64,000 nt of DNA from the NCBI GenBank assembly GCA_020746105.1, contig CM036618.1, positions 93,056,122 through 93,120,121 on the forward strand, in the 5' to 3' direction. A program made the position numbers and the translations under genes. The notes under the pieces are model-generated. The model made no database searches and was not told the DNA's origin. It worked only from the letters and a program-made list of their open reading frames with translations. This document shows positions 39,329 through 51,310 of the stretch, piece by piece; the stretch's first letter is position 1; each line of letters opens with the position of its first letter. The stretch is from Trogon surrucura. Lineage: Eukaryota; Chordata; Aves; Trogoniformes; Trogonidae.

Positions 39329-42300
39329 TCTCTGTAGGTCTTGGTTGGCTTTAGGAGGAAAATCAAACCCAGGTTCCTCATGGATCCAAAGGCTCCCTGC
39401 TGTTAGAGACTACTTCCATCCTTACCAGGCACCATCCCAGCTCAGACAAGTCACTGGTGGTCAGCTGCACTTGCAGCTGTGCAGGTAGCAGGTTCAGGGG
39501 CTCTCGAGCAGCGGGATGTACACAGCTGCAAAGCAGTACTCCAAGCAGTGTGAGGCCAAGGGCTGGCAGTGGCAATGATGGTACCTGCCAACACCAGGAC
39601 TGGGAGCCCATTCACACCAAAAAAAAAGTGTGACACCCTTTGCTAGTAGATATTTGAGACCTGACACAAAGCCAGCTGGAAGGACTTTGGACCCAGGGCA
39701 AGGGTGCACTTAGTTTTTGCTTTGAACAAGCTTAGCCTGCCAGATCAAAGCTTTGGAGACCTGGTGTCTGCTTGGCTAGCTCCTACAGGTGATGAAGCTT
39801 GTAGGGAGCTTTGTATGTTGACCAGAGGAGATGGAGAGGAGGCAGAGAGATGCACACCTTTGGCAGGCCTTCCTCCTTCCTGGTGATACAGGACTGATCC
39901 CTATTGTGTGCTCGTTGGTGCTTTGCCCAGGCTTGTTCAAAATGCACTGGTAGCACATTTGCTTCTCAGTGCTTTTTCCCCTTGGCCTGCAGATCGTGTT
40001 CCTCCTCGCTGCATCCGGCACGTCAGCACTTCTCTGACCCTCAGCTGCTTGAAAGCCCCATGCCAGGTCTGAAGCATGGTGCAGGGCAGCTTTCCCACTG
40101 CTCTGTCTGCTGCAAGACTGCTATTTACCCCTTGTCTTTGCTGCTGTACTCTTGGAAAGGCTTTCAGCTAATTTCCAGGTCTCCTTCTCTCCGTCTCTCC
40201 AGAGGCTTTTCCCTGTTTGCTCGCCAAGACTTGGACTGTTCTTCCTGTTGTCTGTCTGTGGCTGCAAGCAGTTTGCACAGAGCTCTGCTGGGTTTTGCCA
40301 TCAAGGTGCAGGTAACCTAGGTGGCTGTTAAAGAAGCCTTTTCATCCTCCCAACTATGGGTGCCAGCTGCTGCATGTGGGTCCCCACGTGCCCAGTGCAG
40401 GCAGGTCACCTGTGGTGCTTGGGAGACTAAGGGGACCCCAAAGGATCAGGTCTGCAAGGTACAGGTCATGTCCCTAGCACCCTGTGGGGTCAGGAACAAA
40501 AATGTACCTTGATTCCCTAAATGTCATGTCCTAGAAATTTAGCAAATTTTGGATTGTGCTTCTGTTTGTTTGGGTTTTTTAAAATCTGGAAATCTCTAGT
40601 ATCTTAACCCCAGACCTGCTGGTATCCAGCTGCCTGTCTCTTGTGCTCCCAGCCTGTTGTGAGACTGTCACATTTCCATAAACAAATGCGTCTCTCTCGG
40701 AGCACAGTCTCACTGTTCTGATTACACATAGGCTTATTAACATCTATCGGTGAGAAAACAAATGAATGTAGCTTGTGTGCTTAGATTGTTCTGGCTGCAA
40801 TCACAGGCTTATGCTTTGTTTTATATTTTTCTGTAAGTGTTTCTCAGGCCACCTCCTCATGTCTGGCTGACATCAGTGGTGTGGCTGGAAGAACACACCT
40901 AGACACGTCTCTGTGTCGGTGCATCTACCTGTAAGCTGGCACTTCAGCTTCTGCACCGCTCCTGCCCACATCCCAGCAGACTGCTTTCTGTTTCTTCTTT
41001 CATCCTGATGCTGGGGCTTTGGGCAAGAGGGACAGAGACTCCAGGGTGAGCTGGTGAGGAGAATGAGAAATGTTCAATTTGGGAGGGCCTGCAGCACTAT
41101 TTTTTCTGTGCCCCCCTCCTAGTTCCCTGCCCTGCAAGAGCTCCTCAGGTCTCTGCCAGGTGTCACCCCCTGCACAGAGCGGAAAATGACTCCACGAGCA
41201 GCCTCATGAGCACTCCCCATGGCTGCATCTCAGCCTGCAAGGACCAAGACATGTTGTCCCACCCTCATGCTACCTTATTCCCTCTTCCCTTTTGCCATGG
41301 ATGGACAGGGGCATGGAGGTTACCTGGACTCCTTCTCATCCACGAGGAAAACCCAGCAAGCTGTGCTGACCTGCAGGCCGAGGACAAAGGCGAGGAGAGC
41401 CTTGCTGGGTTCACCAAGCCCTTGAGAGCAGTGGCTCCCAGGGCTTCTCAGGCTGGAGGTGCACAGGAGGCTGCGTACACTGCAGCACTCAGTGGGGTGG
41501 GCCTTAGGGACTTCACCTAGGAAGCGAGATGCCTCTGCTCCTGACATGTGGGGCCAGAAATATGGGGCAATATGAACATCCTTCTGGGGATGTAGAGGCT
41601 GGTGCAGGGTGGGAAGCAGGCTTCTCTGGGGATGGAGGGACCAGGGGGACTACTGTTCCTGCCTCTCCCCTTCCTGCTGCTCTTAGAGAAGAGAATGGAG
41701 TCCAGTATTGCTGAATAAGAGCTGAAAATGCCTTTTGGCAAGTCTTTCTATGCTGTCGTTGCTGTTTTGAGGAAGTCAGCATTAAATGTGCAGCGTGCAG
41801 GAGAGGAAGGCTCTGGGGCTTGCATGGGATCTCATTTGATGTTCTGCTCTTACAGCTTCCTTGGCCCCACTGTATGCTGTGGTGGGAAGCCATGCCCATG
41901 GTCAGAAAAGGACTTCGACACCTCAGGCTGGTTCCCACCATGCCAGCCCTCGCAACTCCCCACACCTTGTCTCTCCTGATGTACAGGAGCTAGTGCTGAT
42001 GTTAGCATCTCAGCCCAGGTGGAGCCAAACTCACCAGGTCCTCTAGCCCCTGAGGGATCCAGACAGAAATCTTTGCAAAACCATCTCTGCCTTGGGTGGA
42101 GGCAGGGCATCAGGCGTGTATTTGGGGAGGGGGGCAGTTGTTGCTGGAGAAGTCCCATTTTCCCTCCCATGCTGCCGGATGGGATTTCCTTTCATAACTG
42201 AGAAGTACACTGCTGCGCCACAACACTGTGCTTGCTGCGAGCGCCACCTTTCCTCCTCCCCTGTGCTTTGCTTAAAATACTGCACCCAACGCCAGCTGCC

Positions 42301-43399
42301 TCCAGGACCAGCCCTGCTCCTTGCAGCATGGGACAAGTTGCAGCGTGCCCTGTCTGGTTGAGTGTGGGAACACAGGGTCCCCTGGAGCGGCTGTCTGAGA
42401 CCAAGGTGCAAACCAAGCGTGAAGACAGAGGTATTGCCAGGTCCAGGAGTTGTGCAGTGCCTGGTAAGACCAGCCAGCCTCCTGCTCAGCTGATAGGTTC
42501 CTAGGAAGTGCCTTTGGATGAAGGATAGTAGGTAAGCACTGTTGGTTGAGCATGCAGAGATGGTCAGCAAGCTTCTTAGCTGCCTAATTTGTGTCGTAGC
42601 CCCAGGAGAAGCTGGGCGCTTTGGTGGGTCTGACCTGCAGTGATGTGATGGCACGTCGCTTCTGGCCTGCTGCCAGGTGTGCCTGCAGCTGATGGAACTG
42701 GAAGGGCAGAAGTGCTCCAGACATCCCTGCAAGCTTTCCTGGCCTTCCCACACACCTGCAGCACCTCTTTCTCCATGGGGAGCTCTTTCTCATGCTTACC
42801 AGCCAGGCAGGAGGTTGCATACTAAGGATGGTGCCAACTGCTTCTGTGCCTCCTGCCTGGGCTCATGAAAAGTCGGTGTAAGCCTTGGGCATATGCCACA
42901 GCTTTTCCATTGCTGGGTGTTCTGGTTGGGTTACTGGAGAGGCTAGGAAGGTCCCTTCCAGTCCATCCTCTAGGCTTCAGAAAAAAAATACATCTCTGGG
43001 ACCTGTCTCTATGAAGTGTGGCTTAAATTACCCATGGCCTGGCAAAGTTTGTCTTGAATGTGTAATGGTTTGTATAAATAACGATTATGTTAGGGTTGTG
43101 GGCAATGAGTGAGTGTATGAGCCTCATTTCTTTTAGAAAGATGACTGGAAAATGGGGCTATAAAACATGAAGGAATGAGGTAAGCAGTTTGGTGTCTGCA
43201 GAGGAAAAATCATATTTTCCTGATCTGTTGCAAGTCTTTTCAGTACCTAGGTAAAATAATACGTAGTATTTGGCCAGCTTGTGTAACTTGCTTGGATGTT
43301 TAGAAAACCTCTGAAACTTCTCCTAAAAGACTCTTGAGAAAGCTGTCCACTGCAGGACATGTAGAGTCCTCGATCAAAAGGTGGCTGAGAGTCCAGAAA
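39329..43399 (+). other. TMEM63B: TMEM63B intron 1: no gene recognised
   Basis: No exon is recognisable. 'aaggtcccttccagtcc' near 42949 looks like a scrap of a CR1 3' end but is too short to call. The 236-codon minus-strand frame at 42043-42753 has shadow frames on both strands and no family feature. Confidence 0.5.
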
Positions 43400-46168
43400 C
43401 AAAACCAAGGAGTGAATGAGCAATTTCAGTGTGACGAGCCAGAGGGATGAGAATTTTCATCTTATTGGCATCACAGAGACATGATGGGATGACTCCTGTG
43501 GCTGGAGTGTTGGAAGGCAAGGATACAGGCTCTTTAGGAGGGACAGACAGGGGACACAAGGAGGGAGTGTCACCCTCTGTGGCAGTGAGTGGCTGGAGTG
43601 CAAGAAACTGTGCCTGGCAATGGACGAGGAGCTGACTGAGAGCTTATGGGTCAGGGTTGAAGGAAGGGCAGGGACAGGTGACATTATAGTGAGAATCTGC
43701 TACAGGCCACTTGACCAGGAAGACCCAGTGAATGAGGGCTTCTATAGACAGATAGGAGGAGCCTCACGTTCACAAGTCCTGGTCTTCATGGGGGACTTCA
43801 AACATCCCGATATCTCTTGGAGGGACAATGTAACAGGGCATAAGCAATCCAAGGGCCTCCTGGATTTCATTGGTGATAAATTCCTTCTCCAAGTGATAGA
43901 GGAACCAGTGAGGAGAGATGCTATGCTGGACCTTCTTTTCACCAATGAGGAAGACCTCATGAGAAATGTGAAGTTCAAGGACAGCCTTGGCTGCCATGAC
44001 CATGAAATGGTGGAGTTCAAGATTCTTAGGGCATCAAGGAGGGCATACAGCAAGCTTACTACCCTGGGCTTCAGGAAAGCAGACTTTGGCCTCTTCAGGG
44101 ACCTGCTTGATAGAGTATCATGGGATAAAGTCCCAGAGGGAAGGAAGGGCCAAAGAAAGCTGGTCAGTATTCAAGGATCACCTCATCCGAGTTCAGGAGC
44201 GAGAAGGAAGTTGGACAAAAACATTGGGATGGCACGAATTAACAAGGAGCTCCTGGACAAATTCAAGCATGAAAAGGAAGCCTATACAGGGCGAAAGCAA
44301 GGACAGATAACCTGGGAAGAATATGGAGAAGTTGTCCAGGCAGACAGGGATCAGATTAGGAAAGCCAAAGCCTCGAGAGAATTAAATCTGGCCAAGGACA
44401 CAAAGGACAACAAGAAAAACTTTGTAGATATGTTGGTGATAAAAGACTAAGAATAATGTGGACCCTCTCTGAAAGAAACAGCAGATGTGGTTACCCAGGA
44501 TATGGAAAAGGCTGAGGTACTGAACTTTTTTGCCTCAGTCTTCACCAGCAAGTGCTTCAGCTGCACCTCGCAAGTCACAGAAAGCAAAGGCAGGGGCTGA
44601 GAAAATGAGGGACTACCCACTGTAGGAGAAGATCAAGTTCAAGACCCTCCAAGGAACCTGAAGGTTCACAAGTATGTGGGTCCTGATGAGATGCTTCTAC
44701 GTTTTTTTGAGGGTGCTGATGGATTAAGTTGCTAAGCTGTTATCCTTCATATTTCAAAAGTTGTGGCAGTCCCGTGAAGTTCCTGCTGACTGGGAAAGGG
44801 GAAACCATCCCTGTTTTTAAAAAGGAAGACCCAGGTAACTACAGGCCACTTAGTCTCACCTCTGTGCCTGGCTAGGTCAAGTGGCAGATCCTCCTGGAAA
44901 CTATGCTGCGGTGCACCGAAAATGAGGAGGTGGCTGGTGCCAGCCAGCATGGCTTCACTAAGGGCAAATTATGCCTGACAAATGGCTTGCTATGATGGGG
45001 TTTACAGCGTTGGTAGATAAGGGAAGAGCAAATGACATCATCTACCTGGACTTGTACAAAGCCTTTGACACTGTTGTGCACAATATCGTTGTCTCTAAAT
45101 TGGAGAGACATGGATTTGATGGATGGCCCACTCACTGGGTAAGGAGTTGACTGCATGGTCACACTTAAAGAGTTGGAGCTGACAGTTTGATCTCCACATG
45201 GCGACAAGTGGTGTTCCTCAGGGGTCAGTATTGAGACTGGTGCGGTTTAACATCTTCGGCAACATGGGGATCGAGTCCAACCTCAGCAAGTTTGCTGATG
45301 ACACCAAGCTACATGGTGTGATGGATGCTCTTCGGGGAAGGGATGCCGGGGAAGGGACTCTGACAGGCTTGAGAGTCAGTCTGTGCAAACCTCATGAAGC
45401 TCAACATGGCCAAGTGCAAGGTCCTGCAACTGTGTTTGGGCAATCCCAAGCACAAATACAGGCTGGGTGATGAGTGGATTGAGAGCAGCCCTGCAGAGGA
45501 CAACTTTTTGTTGTTGGTGGATGAAAAACTGAAGGTGAGCCAGCAATGTGTGCTCTCATATCCCAGAAGGCCAATCACATCCTGGGCTGCATCAGGAGAA
45601 GTCTAGCCAACTAGTCAAGGGAGGTGATTCTCCCCCTCTGCTCTCTTCTTGTGAGATCCCATCTGGAATACTCTGTCCAGCTTTGGGACTTCCAACACAA
45701 GAAAGACATGGTCCTGTCGGAGCGAGTCCAGAGGAGGCCGCAGAGATGATCAGGAGGATGGAACACCTCCCCTGTGAAGACAGACTGATAGTGTTTGGGT
45801 TGTTCAACCTGGAGAAGAGAAGAGTCTGGGGAGACTCTGTAGCAGCCTTCCAGTACCTGAAGGGGCTCTACAGGAAAGTTGGGGAGGGACTCCTTATCAG
45901 GGAATGTAGTGATAGGACAGGAGGTAAAAGCTGTAAAGTGAATGAGGGTAGATTTAGATTAGATTTTTAGGAAGGAATTATTTACTATGAGGGTGGCAAG
46001 GCACTGGAACAAGTTGCCCAGACAAGTTGCAGATGCCCTCTCCCTGGAGGTGTTCAAGGCCAGGCTGGATGGGCCTTTGAGCAACACCCATGGCAGGGGA
46101 GTTGGAACTAGATGACTTTTAATGTCGCTTCCAACCCAAACCATTCTGTGATTCTATTTTATGATTCA
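43400..46168 (+). mobile_element. CR1 LINE, 5'-truncated, about 2.8 kb, with intact-looking 3' end
   Basis: This non-LTR retrotransposon keeps most of the endonuclease, the linker, the reverse-transcriptase region and the 3' tail in sense orientation. The 5' end (first ORF and start of the endonuclease) is missing, as usual for CR1 copies. RT signatures remain in different frames: the FADDTKL catalytic box at 45291-45311, GVPQGSV at about 45204, and a KAFDTVVH stretch at about 45058. The tail has the standard CR1 3' segment (ggtgttcaaggccaggctgg at about 46048) and ends in a degenerate 8-bp repeat, ccattctgtgattctatttt, at 46141-46160. It lies within TMEM63B intron 1 in the sense of the gene. 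The 5' limit is approximate. Confidence 0.93.
43620..44450 (+). pseudogene. CR1 ORF2 remnant: endonuclease C-terminal part and linker
   Basis: An uninterrupted 276-codon frame covers the C-terminal half of the apurinic-type endonuclease and the linker before the reverse transcriptase. It still shows [13 protein letters not shown] and [11 protein letters not shown], corresponding to the GDFN(H) and SDH motifs of the family. Both show a change in a key residue (Asn to Lys, Ser to His), so the enzyme should be dead although the frame is open. The following RT sequence is split by frameshifts and stops, so the full ORF2 is broken. Confidence 0.85.
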
Positions 46169-46960
46169 CTATCAATGACCTAGAAAAGATAATGTGCAAC
46201 AAGGTACTCAAAATATGCAATACCTTGGAGTCATTCAGATTTGTCCAAGTGAACCAAATCTGAAGTGATGCTGTGTGAGGTGATGAGAAAGTGAGTACTG
46301 AGAAGTGTGCAGAGGGTGTATTGGAAGGAATGATTTGTTCTGGGGCATGGCTGGCTTCTAAATTTCTGTGGCTACTCAGGGCAGCAGTATTGCAGGGCGG
46401 TTACGGAGATGCTTTAACTCAATATGCAAAGATGCCATTAGACAAGTAAATCATGCTGAGCCGCATGAGGAATAGCGTAAGGAGAAATGCTGGGAGCACC
46501 AGGATGCTGTTCTGGTAGTCAAGGTCATTTCCCCACCCAAGATACTGTATGTGGTTCTGGTCATCTTTCCATAGGGTCAAAAGAGAGGATGTATTGGGTG
46601 TGTGTGGTGAGAGTGGTTAGAGCTGAAAGACACCTTGTGTTATGGGAAGGAGGGGGCATTTAACAGTAGTGATCTTAGATCTAGAAAAAACAAAGGGCTT
46701 TTATTCTTTGCCCGTTCTCACTATGCAAGGAGAGATGAAGGCTATTGAATTGTAGTGGGATTGTGATCTTTTACTCAACATCTTGAACTTGTTACTGGAA
46801 GATATCATTTATAACCCAAAAGTTTACAAGATTACCAAAAAGAAGGAATGAGAGGTACTTCTCTTTGCAATGAGTCCATCTAGGCTGACACTTCGGAGGT
46901 AAAAACAGAGGGATGTAACCTTTCGTGCTCTGAGGTGTGTTTCTTTCCTTTGGTGAATCT
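46169..46960 (+). mobile_element. Older LINE-like (CR1-type) remnant directly behind the younger CR1
   Basis: Immediately after the CR1 tail come stretches resembling the 3' half of older CR1 families: 'caatgacctagaaaagataatgtgcaa' themes, 'ccgcatgaggaatagcgtaa', and 'gatactgtatgtggttctgg' followed by 'catctttcc'. The younger CR1 may have landed in or beside this older one. Frames are fully broken and the right border is unclear. Confidence 0.45.
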
Positions 46961-48475
46961 CATCCTAGCATTTATTCCCATCCCTTCTGTGGAAATTCCA
47001 AGTCTCTTGTTAATCTATCCAGGGTGAATTATCCTGCCTGGCCCCCCAGTGGGTTCTCAACTGTGATTTCATGGCTTGGCTTTCCTCTCCTGCTTTTCTA
47101 CTCTCTCTTTCTGGTCCTAGCAGCCCTGCTCCAGCTCTGTACCTGTGAATATCTCTTAACAGCCACCTTGGTGGCTTTTCCAATTTGGCTGACACCCCTG
47201 CCCCAAGTATCTGTACCCAGCTGGGTTTTTGCTTGTCATGGTGCCCTTTGTCATCGGTGCTTCAGCTGTTTTGCAGTTGTGCATCCATACAGGCCTGAGC
47301 TGAGAGGGATCACTTTGAAGCCAAGCTCACTAGGACGCTGCAGTGAACGGTTTGGTGGTCATTATCAAGCCAGCATCAATGCTCTGATGCTGATAAATTG
47401 CTGCAGCCCAGTGGGAGATTGCCAGGATATACCCATGAGCTGGAGGGAAGAGTCCTGTGCTTGCTCTGCTAAAGTCACCATCCAGCATGGAGCTAGAAGG
47501 ACAGGGCTGGTGGCAAGGTTCATCTCTGGGACAAGAGGCTGAAACCAGCAAAGGGCTGTGGGTAGATCTTCCTGTTTATTATTGCTACTTCCTTCTGCAG
47601 TTGATGGGGCTTTCTCTCCCTTGTTCCACAAAGCAGTTGTGTTTCTGCTGTCAACTTGTCATTTTTAGACCACCCCGGTGATGCTCAGTTTCCGTTTATC
47701 CATTGTGTGGTCTCCTCTGTGTTTTCCATGGAGCTGCTCTGCACAGGAGGAAGATCTCCCCATGTTCGAGAATTGCTGACCCAAGCCCAGATGTGGATAT
47801 GTGGCAATTTGAGGAGGGCACTGAAATAAATATTTGACCAGCAAAATAGTAGAGCCTAAGCTTCCTCTCTACCCTCTGTGTGGTTGCATCTAAATGCATC
47901 CAAGTCAGAGGAAGGAAAGAAAACAAGCAGGGGGTGTAACCAACCCCTGATGGGTGCCCTGGGGGCTGAGGGCCCAGTGAGCAGAAGATGGTGATTCAGC
48001 CTAATAAAGCTAATGACACGAAGCCAGGCAAAGGAAATTGTGAGATCATGATGCAGCAACTGTCCCACAGCAGTTTGTTTCCATCATCCAGACGTGATTT
48101 CATATCCCCACCACCCCACCCTTTTATTCTTTCCTGTACAGAAACACTCTCCCTGATGAGGGGTTGAGACATGGTGTCCTCAGGAAGAGAAGTAGTCCAT
48201 AAGAAAGAGGTGCACCTGAATGGTGTGGAGGTGGGGAACACGGACGGGACTGTGCATGGTGGGACCACAGCTACTGAAGCACACGGGCTTTTCCAGCACA
48301 CCTCAAACTCAGCAGGCTTCTCTGTATGATCTTGTCCCTGGACACTGGTTCCCAGGGAAATCCTGTAGCACAGAGGAGCCTGAGATAGCAGCTGAAGTTG
48401 GTTCTTAACTCCAGCAGGGCTACGCCGTCATCCAGCTGGTGTGTGTCTAACCAGGCTTTTCTCTCCCTTCCCCAG
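46961..48475 (+). other. TMEM63B: TMEM63B intron 1, distal end
   Basis: No repeat or exon is recognised. A 201-codon open frame at 46937-47542 contains a hydrophobic run but no known domain. The intron ends in the pyrimidine-rich acceptor ttctctcccttccccag at 48475. Confidence 0.55.
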
Positions 48476-48497
48476 GGAAGACGATGAAGCTGTAGAG
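48476..48497 (+). promoter_or_regulatory. TMEM63B: TMEM63B 5' UTR segment with a three-codon upstream ORF
   Basis: After the acceptor at 48475, 22 bases precede the main ATG. They contain ATG AAG CTG TAG at 48484-48495, a Met-Lys-Leu-stop uORF with A at -3. The main ATG at 48498 also has a purine (G) at -3 but a C at +4. The uORF stop ends two bases before the main start. Confidence 0.75.
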
Positions 48498-48674
48498 ATG
48501 CTTCCCTACGTGATCGCCACCCTGGGCTCAGCAGGGGCTGCCTGCAAAACATCCACATGTAACAACAGCACCAAGGATTACTGCTACAGCGCCCGGATCC
48601 GCAGCACTGTGCTGCAGGGGCTGCCCTTCGGTGGGGTGCCCACCGTCCTAGCCCTTGACTTTATGTGCTTTCTC
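48498..48674 (+). CDS. TMEM63B: TMEM63B coding exon 1 (residues 1-59)
   Basis: It encodes the extracellular N-terminus and the start of TM0. Residues 22-25 (NNST) offer two overlapping N-glycosylation sequons. Cys16, Cys21 and Cys29 lie in the ectodomain. The conserved block [19 protein letters not shown] is at 37-55. Val50 aligns with human Val44, which I recall as a recurrent epileptic-encephalopathy variant site. The exon ends in phase 0 before gtaagt. The ATG is chosen because MLP starts the family and an upstream in-frame extension would read into intron sequence. Confidence 0.96.
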
Positions 48675-51279
48675 GTAAGTCTTCCTAGTGTTGCTTCAGC
48701 ACCTTCTGCTCTAATTAGCTGTAAAGGGAGGACTGTGGTTGGAAGGCCTCAGGTGCCATCCTGGGCTTTGCTACTGGCTGACTTTATGGCCCTAAGCATG
48801 TCCTTTAGCCACTATTGACTTAACTCCAATACAGTCGCATTGAGCCTATGGAAGGGTGTTGTGAATTTTTCTAAGGACATGAGTCAGGTCAGGTCAGTCC
48901 TGCATCCCAAAACTCCTGCTTATGGTCTGAAGTCTCTGCAGCTTTACCCAACCAAAGGCTTTGCTTGTTCCTTCTTAGGAACTACAGGACCACAGATGCT
49001 GTAGCCATAATCTCACCTCCTTGGGACCTGAGGGCCTTTAGATCCTGTGGCTAACTTAACTATTGTGTGTTGCATCCTGGACCTCTGCCTCCCCCAGCCA
49101 CCCAGATTAGTCTGGTTTTAACAGCCCTGGGGAAGTTGTGTTGTCCTGTGGGCTCAGCATGCTGTTAGCTGAGCAGTTCTGTCCCCTCCTACCCTCCTTG
49201 TTCCTGTGGCTCTGCACACAGAGGATGAGGACAGAGCCTCATCTCACAGCTCTTACTTTGCTCTCTTCCAGGCACTGTTGTTTGTCTTTTCAATTTTGCG
49301 TAAAGTTGCTTGGGACTACGGACGCCTGGCCCTGGTGACTGATGCTGACAGGTAAGTGTGGGAGAGGGGTGGGAAAGCAAGACATGAGAGATATCCTTCT
49401 TTGCTGTAGGGCAGAAAGGATAAATCACCTTGTAAGTGTCAGAGGCAGCTGAGGAGGAGAGGCAAGCATGCCAGTTGTATTCCCTGAGTTCCAGGAATGG
49501 GAAAAATCCCCACTTACCAGCTGCTTTGTTACAGCATCCTTCTCCCAACGCAGAGAGTGGTTCCCGATGGCTCCACTGTCCCTTACGGTCCCCACAGTGA
49601 TAGAGATGTGCAGAGGCCCTTGCAGAAGAAGAGTAGATGGAGGGAGAAGAAAGGAAAAGAGATCACAGGAAGGGTGAAGGCTGCAACAGTGAAGGTTTTT
49701 TAAGCCTCTGAACGTGTCTTTGTGGTTCTGCTGGATGCAGTTCCCCTTAAGAGCACTTGAAAGCAGTAGGCTGCATTTCCAGGTGCAGTACTGCTGTGCT
49801 AATACAAGTTTAGCTCACTTTCCAAATGCTGATGAGTCAGTCTGGTTATGCATCCTTCCTGCCCGATGCATTTGTGGGCTACAGTGTTGTCAACAAAAGC
49901 CAGGGCCCGCTGGGGATGGCAGCTCCACAGCAGAGTGAGATGCTGTGCTCATTTTTGCTGTCAGCAGCAGGAAGGACAGCAATTATTTTCCTACCATGCA
50001 GAACAGGGAACTCACCTTAATCAACCTAGAGGGTTGTCCACCTCTCTCCAGGGGTGGCTCACTGTGCCCACAGCACTTTGTCATGTGCTGGAGGCAAAGC
50101 GTGGCTTCTGAAGGCTGGCTGTGGCAGGTGGTTCTTCTCCTCAATTAGCTCCACGAGCTCATTGTGCCCAAAGGCTTGGATGGGACTGAGCTCCAGCCTC
50201 TTTGGTTCCTTTGGGGATACAGATTCAAGCAAGCTGCTCTTGAGCACTGCCTGCATGACAGTGGAAAGAGTAAGGCTTGTTTCGTTCCAGCATTGAACCA
50301 GGAACTCCTGGTTTAGGTAAGTAGTCCTGGGTAGTGTTAGATAAGCAGTTGTGTCCATGTGGCTCCTCTGCTTCTCCTTTCTTGGGCTAACTGGGGAAAA
50401 CAGCAACACCAGGGCCTTGGAGGAGAAGTGAGGAGGAGGAGGAGGGAATAGCTATGTGAGGTCTCGCTGGGGAGAGGGCAGCAGCTCCTCCGGGTTAAAC
50501 TGTGTGGACCCAGGTGCTGGCTGGTGGCCACATGGACTGCACAGCTCTGGTCTTCGGTCAGGAGAGAGGATTGGCGCTTCATGGAGGCAATGCTTAAGCA
50601 GCTTGGTTGCAAGGGACTGGGAGCAGTGGCTGTAGCAGAAAGACAGAGGGATGCCAGATATTTAGTGAGAGAGAGCTGGTAAGTGCAGGGAAAGAGAGAG
50701 GGAGAGCATGGGTAGAGATCACCAGGACCAGAATCCCAGGGAGGACCGACTGCTGCCTCGCCCATCTGTGGGGCGGGATGAGTGTTTCAGGAGGATGGGA
50801 TGTGTGTTGACTGCCTGTGGGGCGCAGAGGCGTGGAGGGGGAGCTCAGATGGCAGCTGGGCAGCCCCAGCGGACTGTTCTGCCTGTCCCTGTCCCTTAAG
50901 AGCTCCCTGGGACACCCATGATGTGGATCCAGCCTGCCTTCCCAGTAAAGCCAGCTCCCCTTTAGCTGGCAACAAAGCACTCTGCCCCTGGGCCAGTGGG
51001 GTCTCTGGGGTATTATGGCTTGGGGCGGCACTGGGCCCTGGAAGGAATGTCTTCTCCAGCCTGACCATTGGCAGATTTCTCTTCCTCAGGACAGTGTGAA
51101 GCCTTGTTGGGTGCAGATCTCCCTGCGATGGAGGAGACCCAGCACCCAATCCTGTGGTTGTAACCTCTCCTTTTGTGTTTCTGTGCCCCCAGGCGTCGAC
51201 GCTGGCAGACGGAACGAGAGGAGCGGGAATAGTATGTTGCTTTTTCAGGGTCTCGTTTCTTCTCTCTTTCTTGCTCGCA

Positions 51280-51310
<31 letters not shown>

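Noticed and set aside
42043-42753. 236-codon minus-strand frame
   Set aside because: Longest chance frame in intron 1, but with competing frames on the other strand and no family resemblance.
46937-47542. 201-codon plus-strand frame with a hydrophobic run (possible membrane protein)
   Set aside because: One hydrophobic stretch alone is weak; no motif, no splice partner, position inside an intron next to old repeats.
48441-48497. In-frame upstream Met that would extend TMEM63B by 19 residues
   Set aside because: The extension crosses the pyrimidine tract and acceptor at 48475, so it is intronic; the family begins at MLP.
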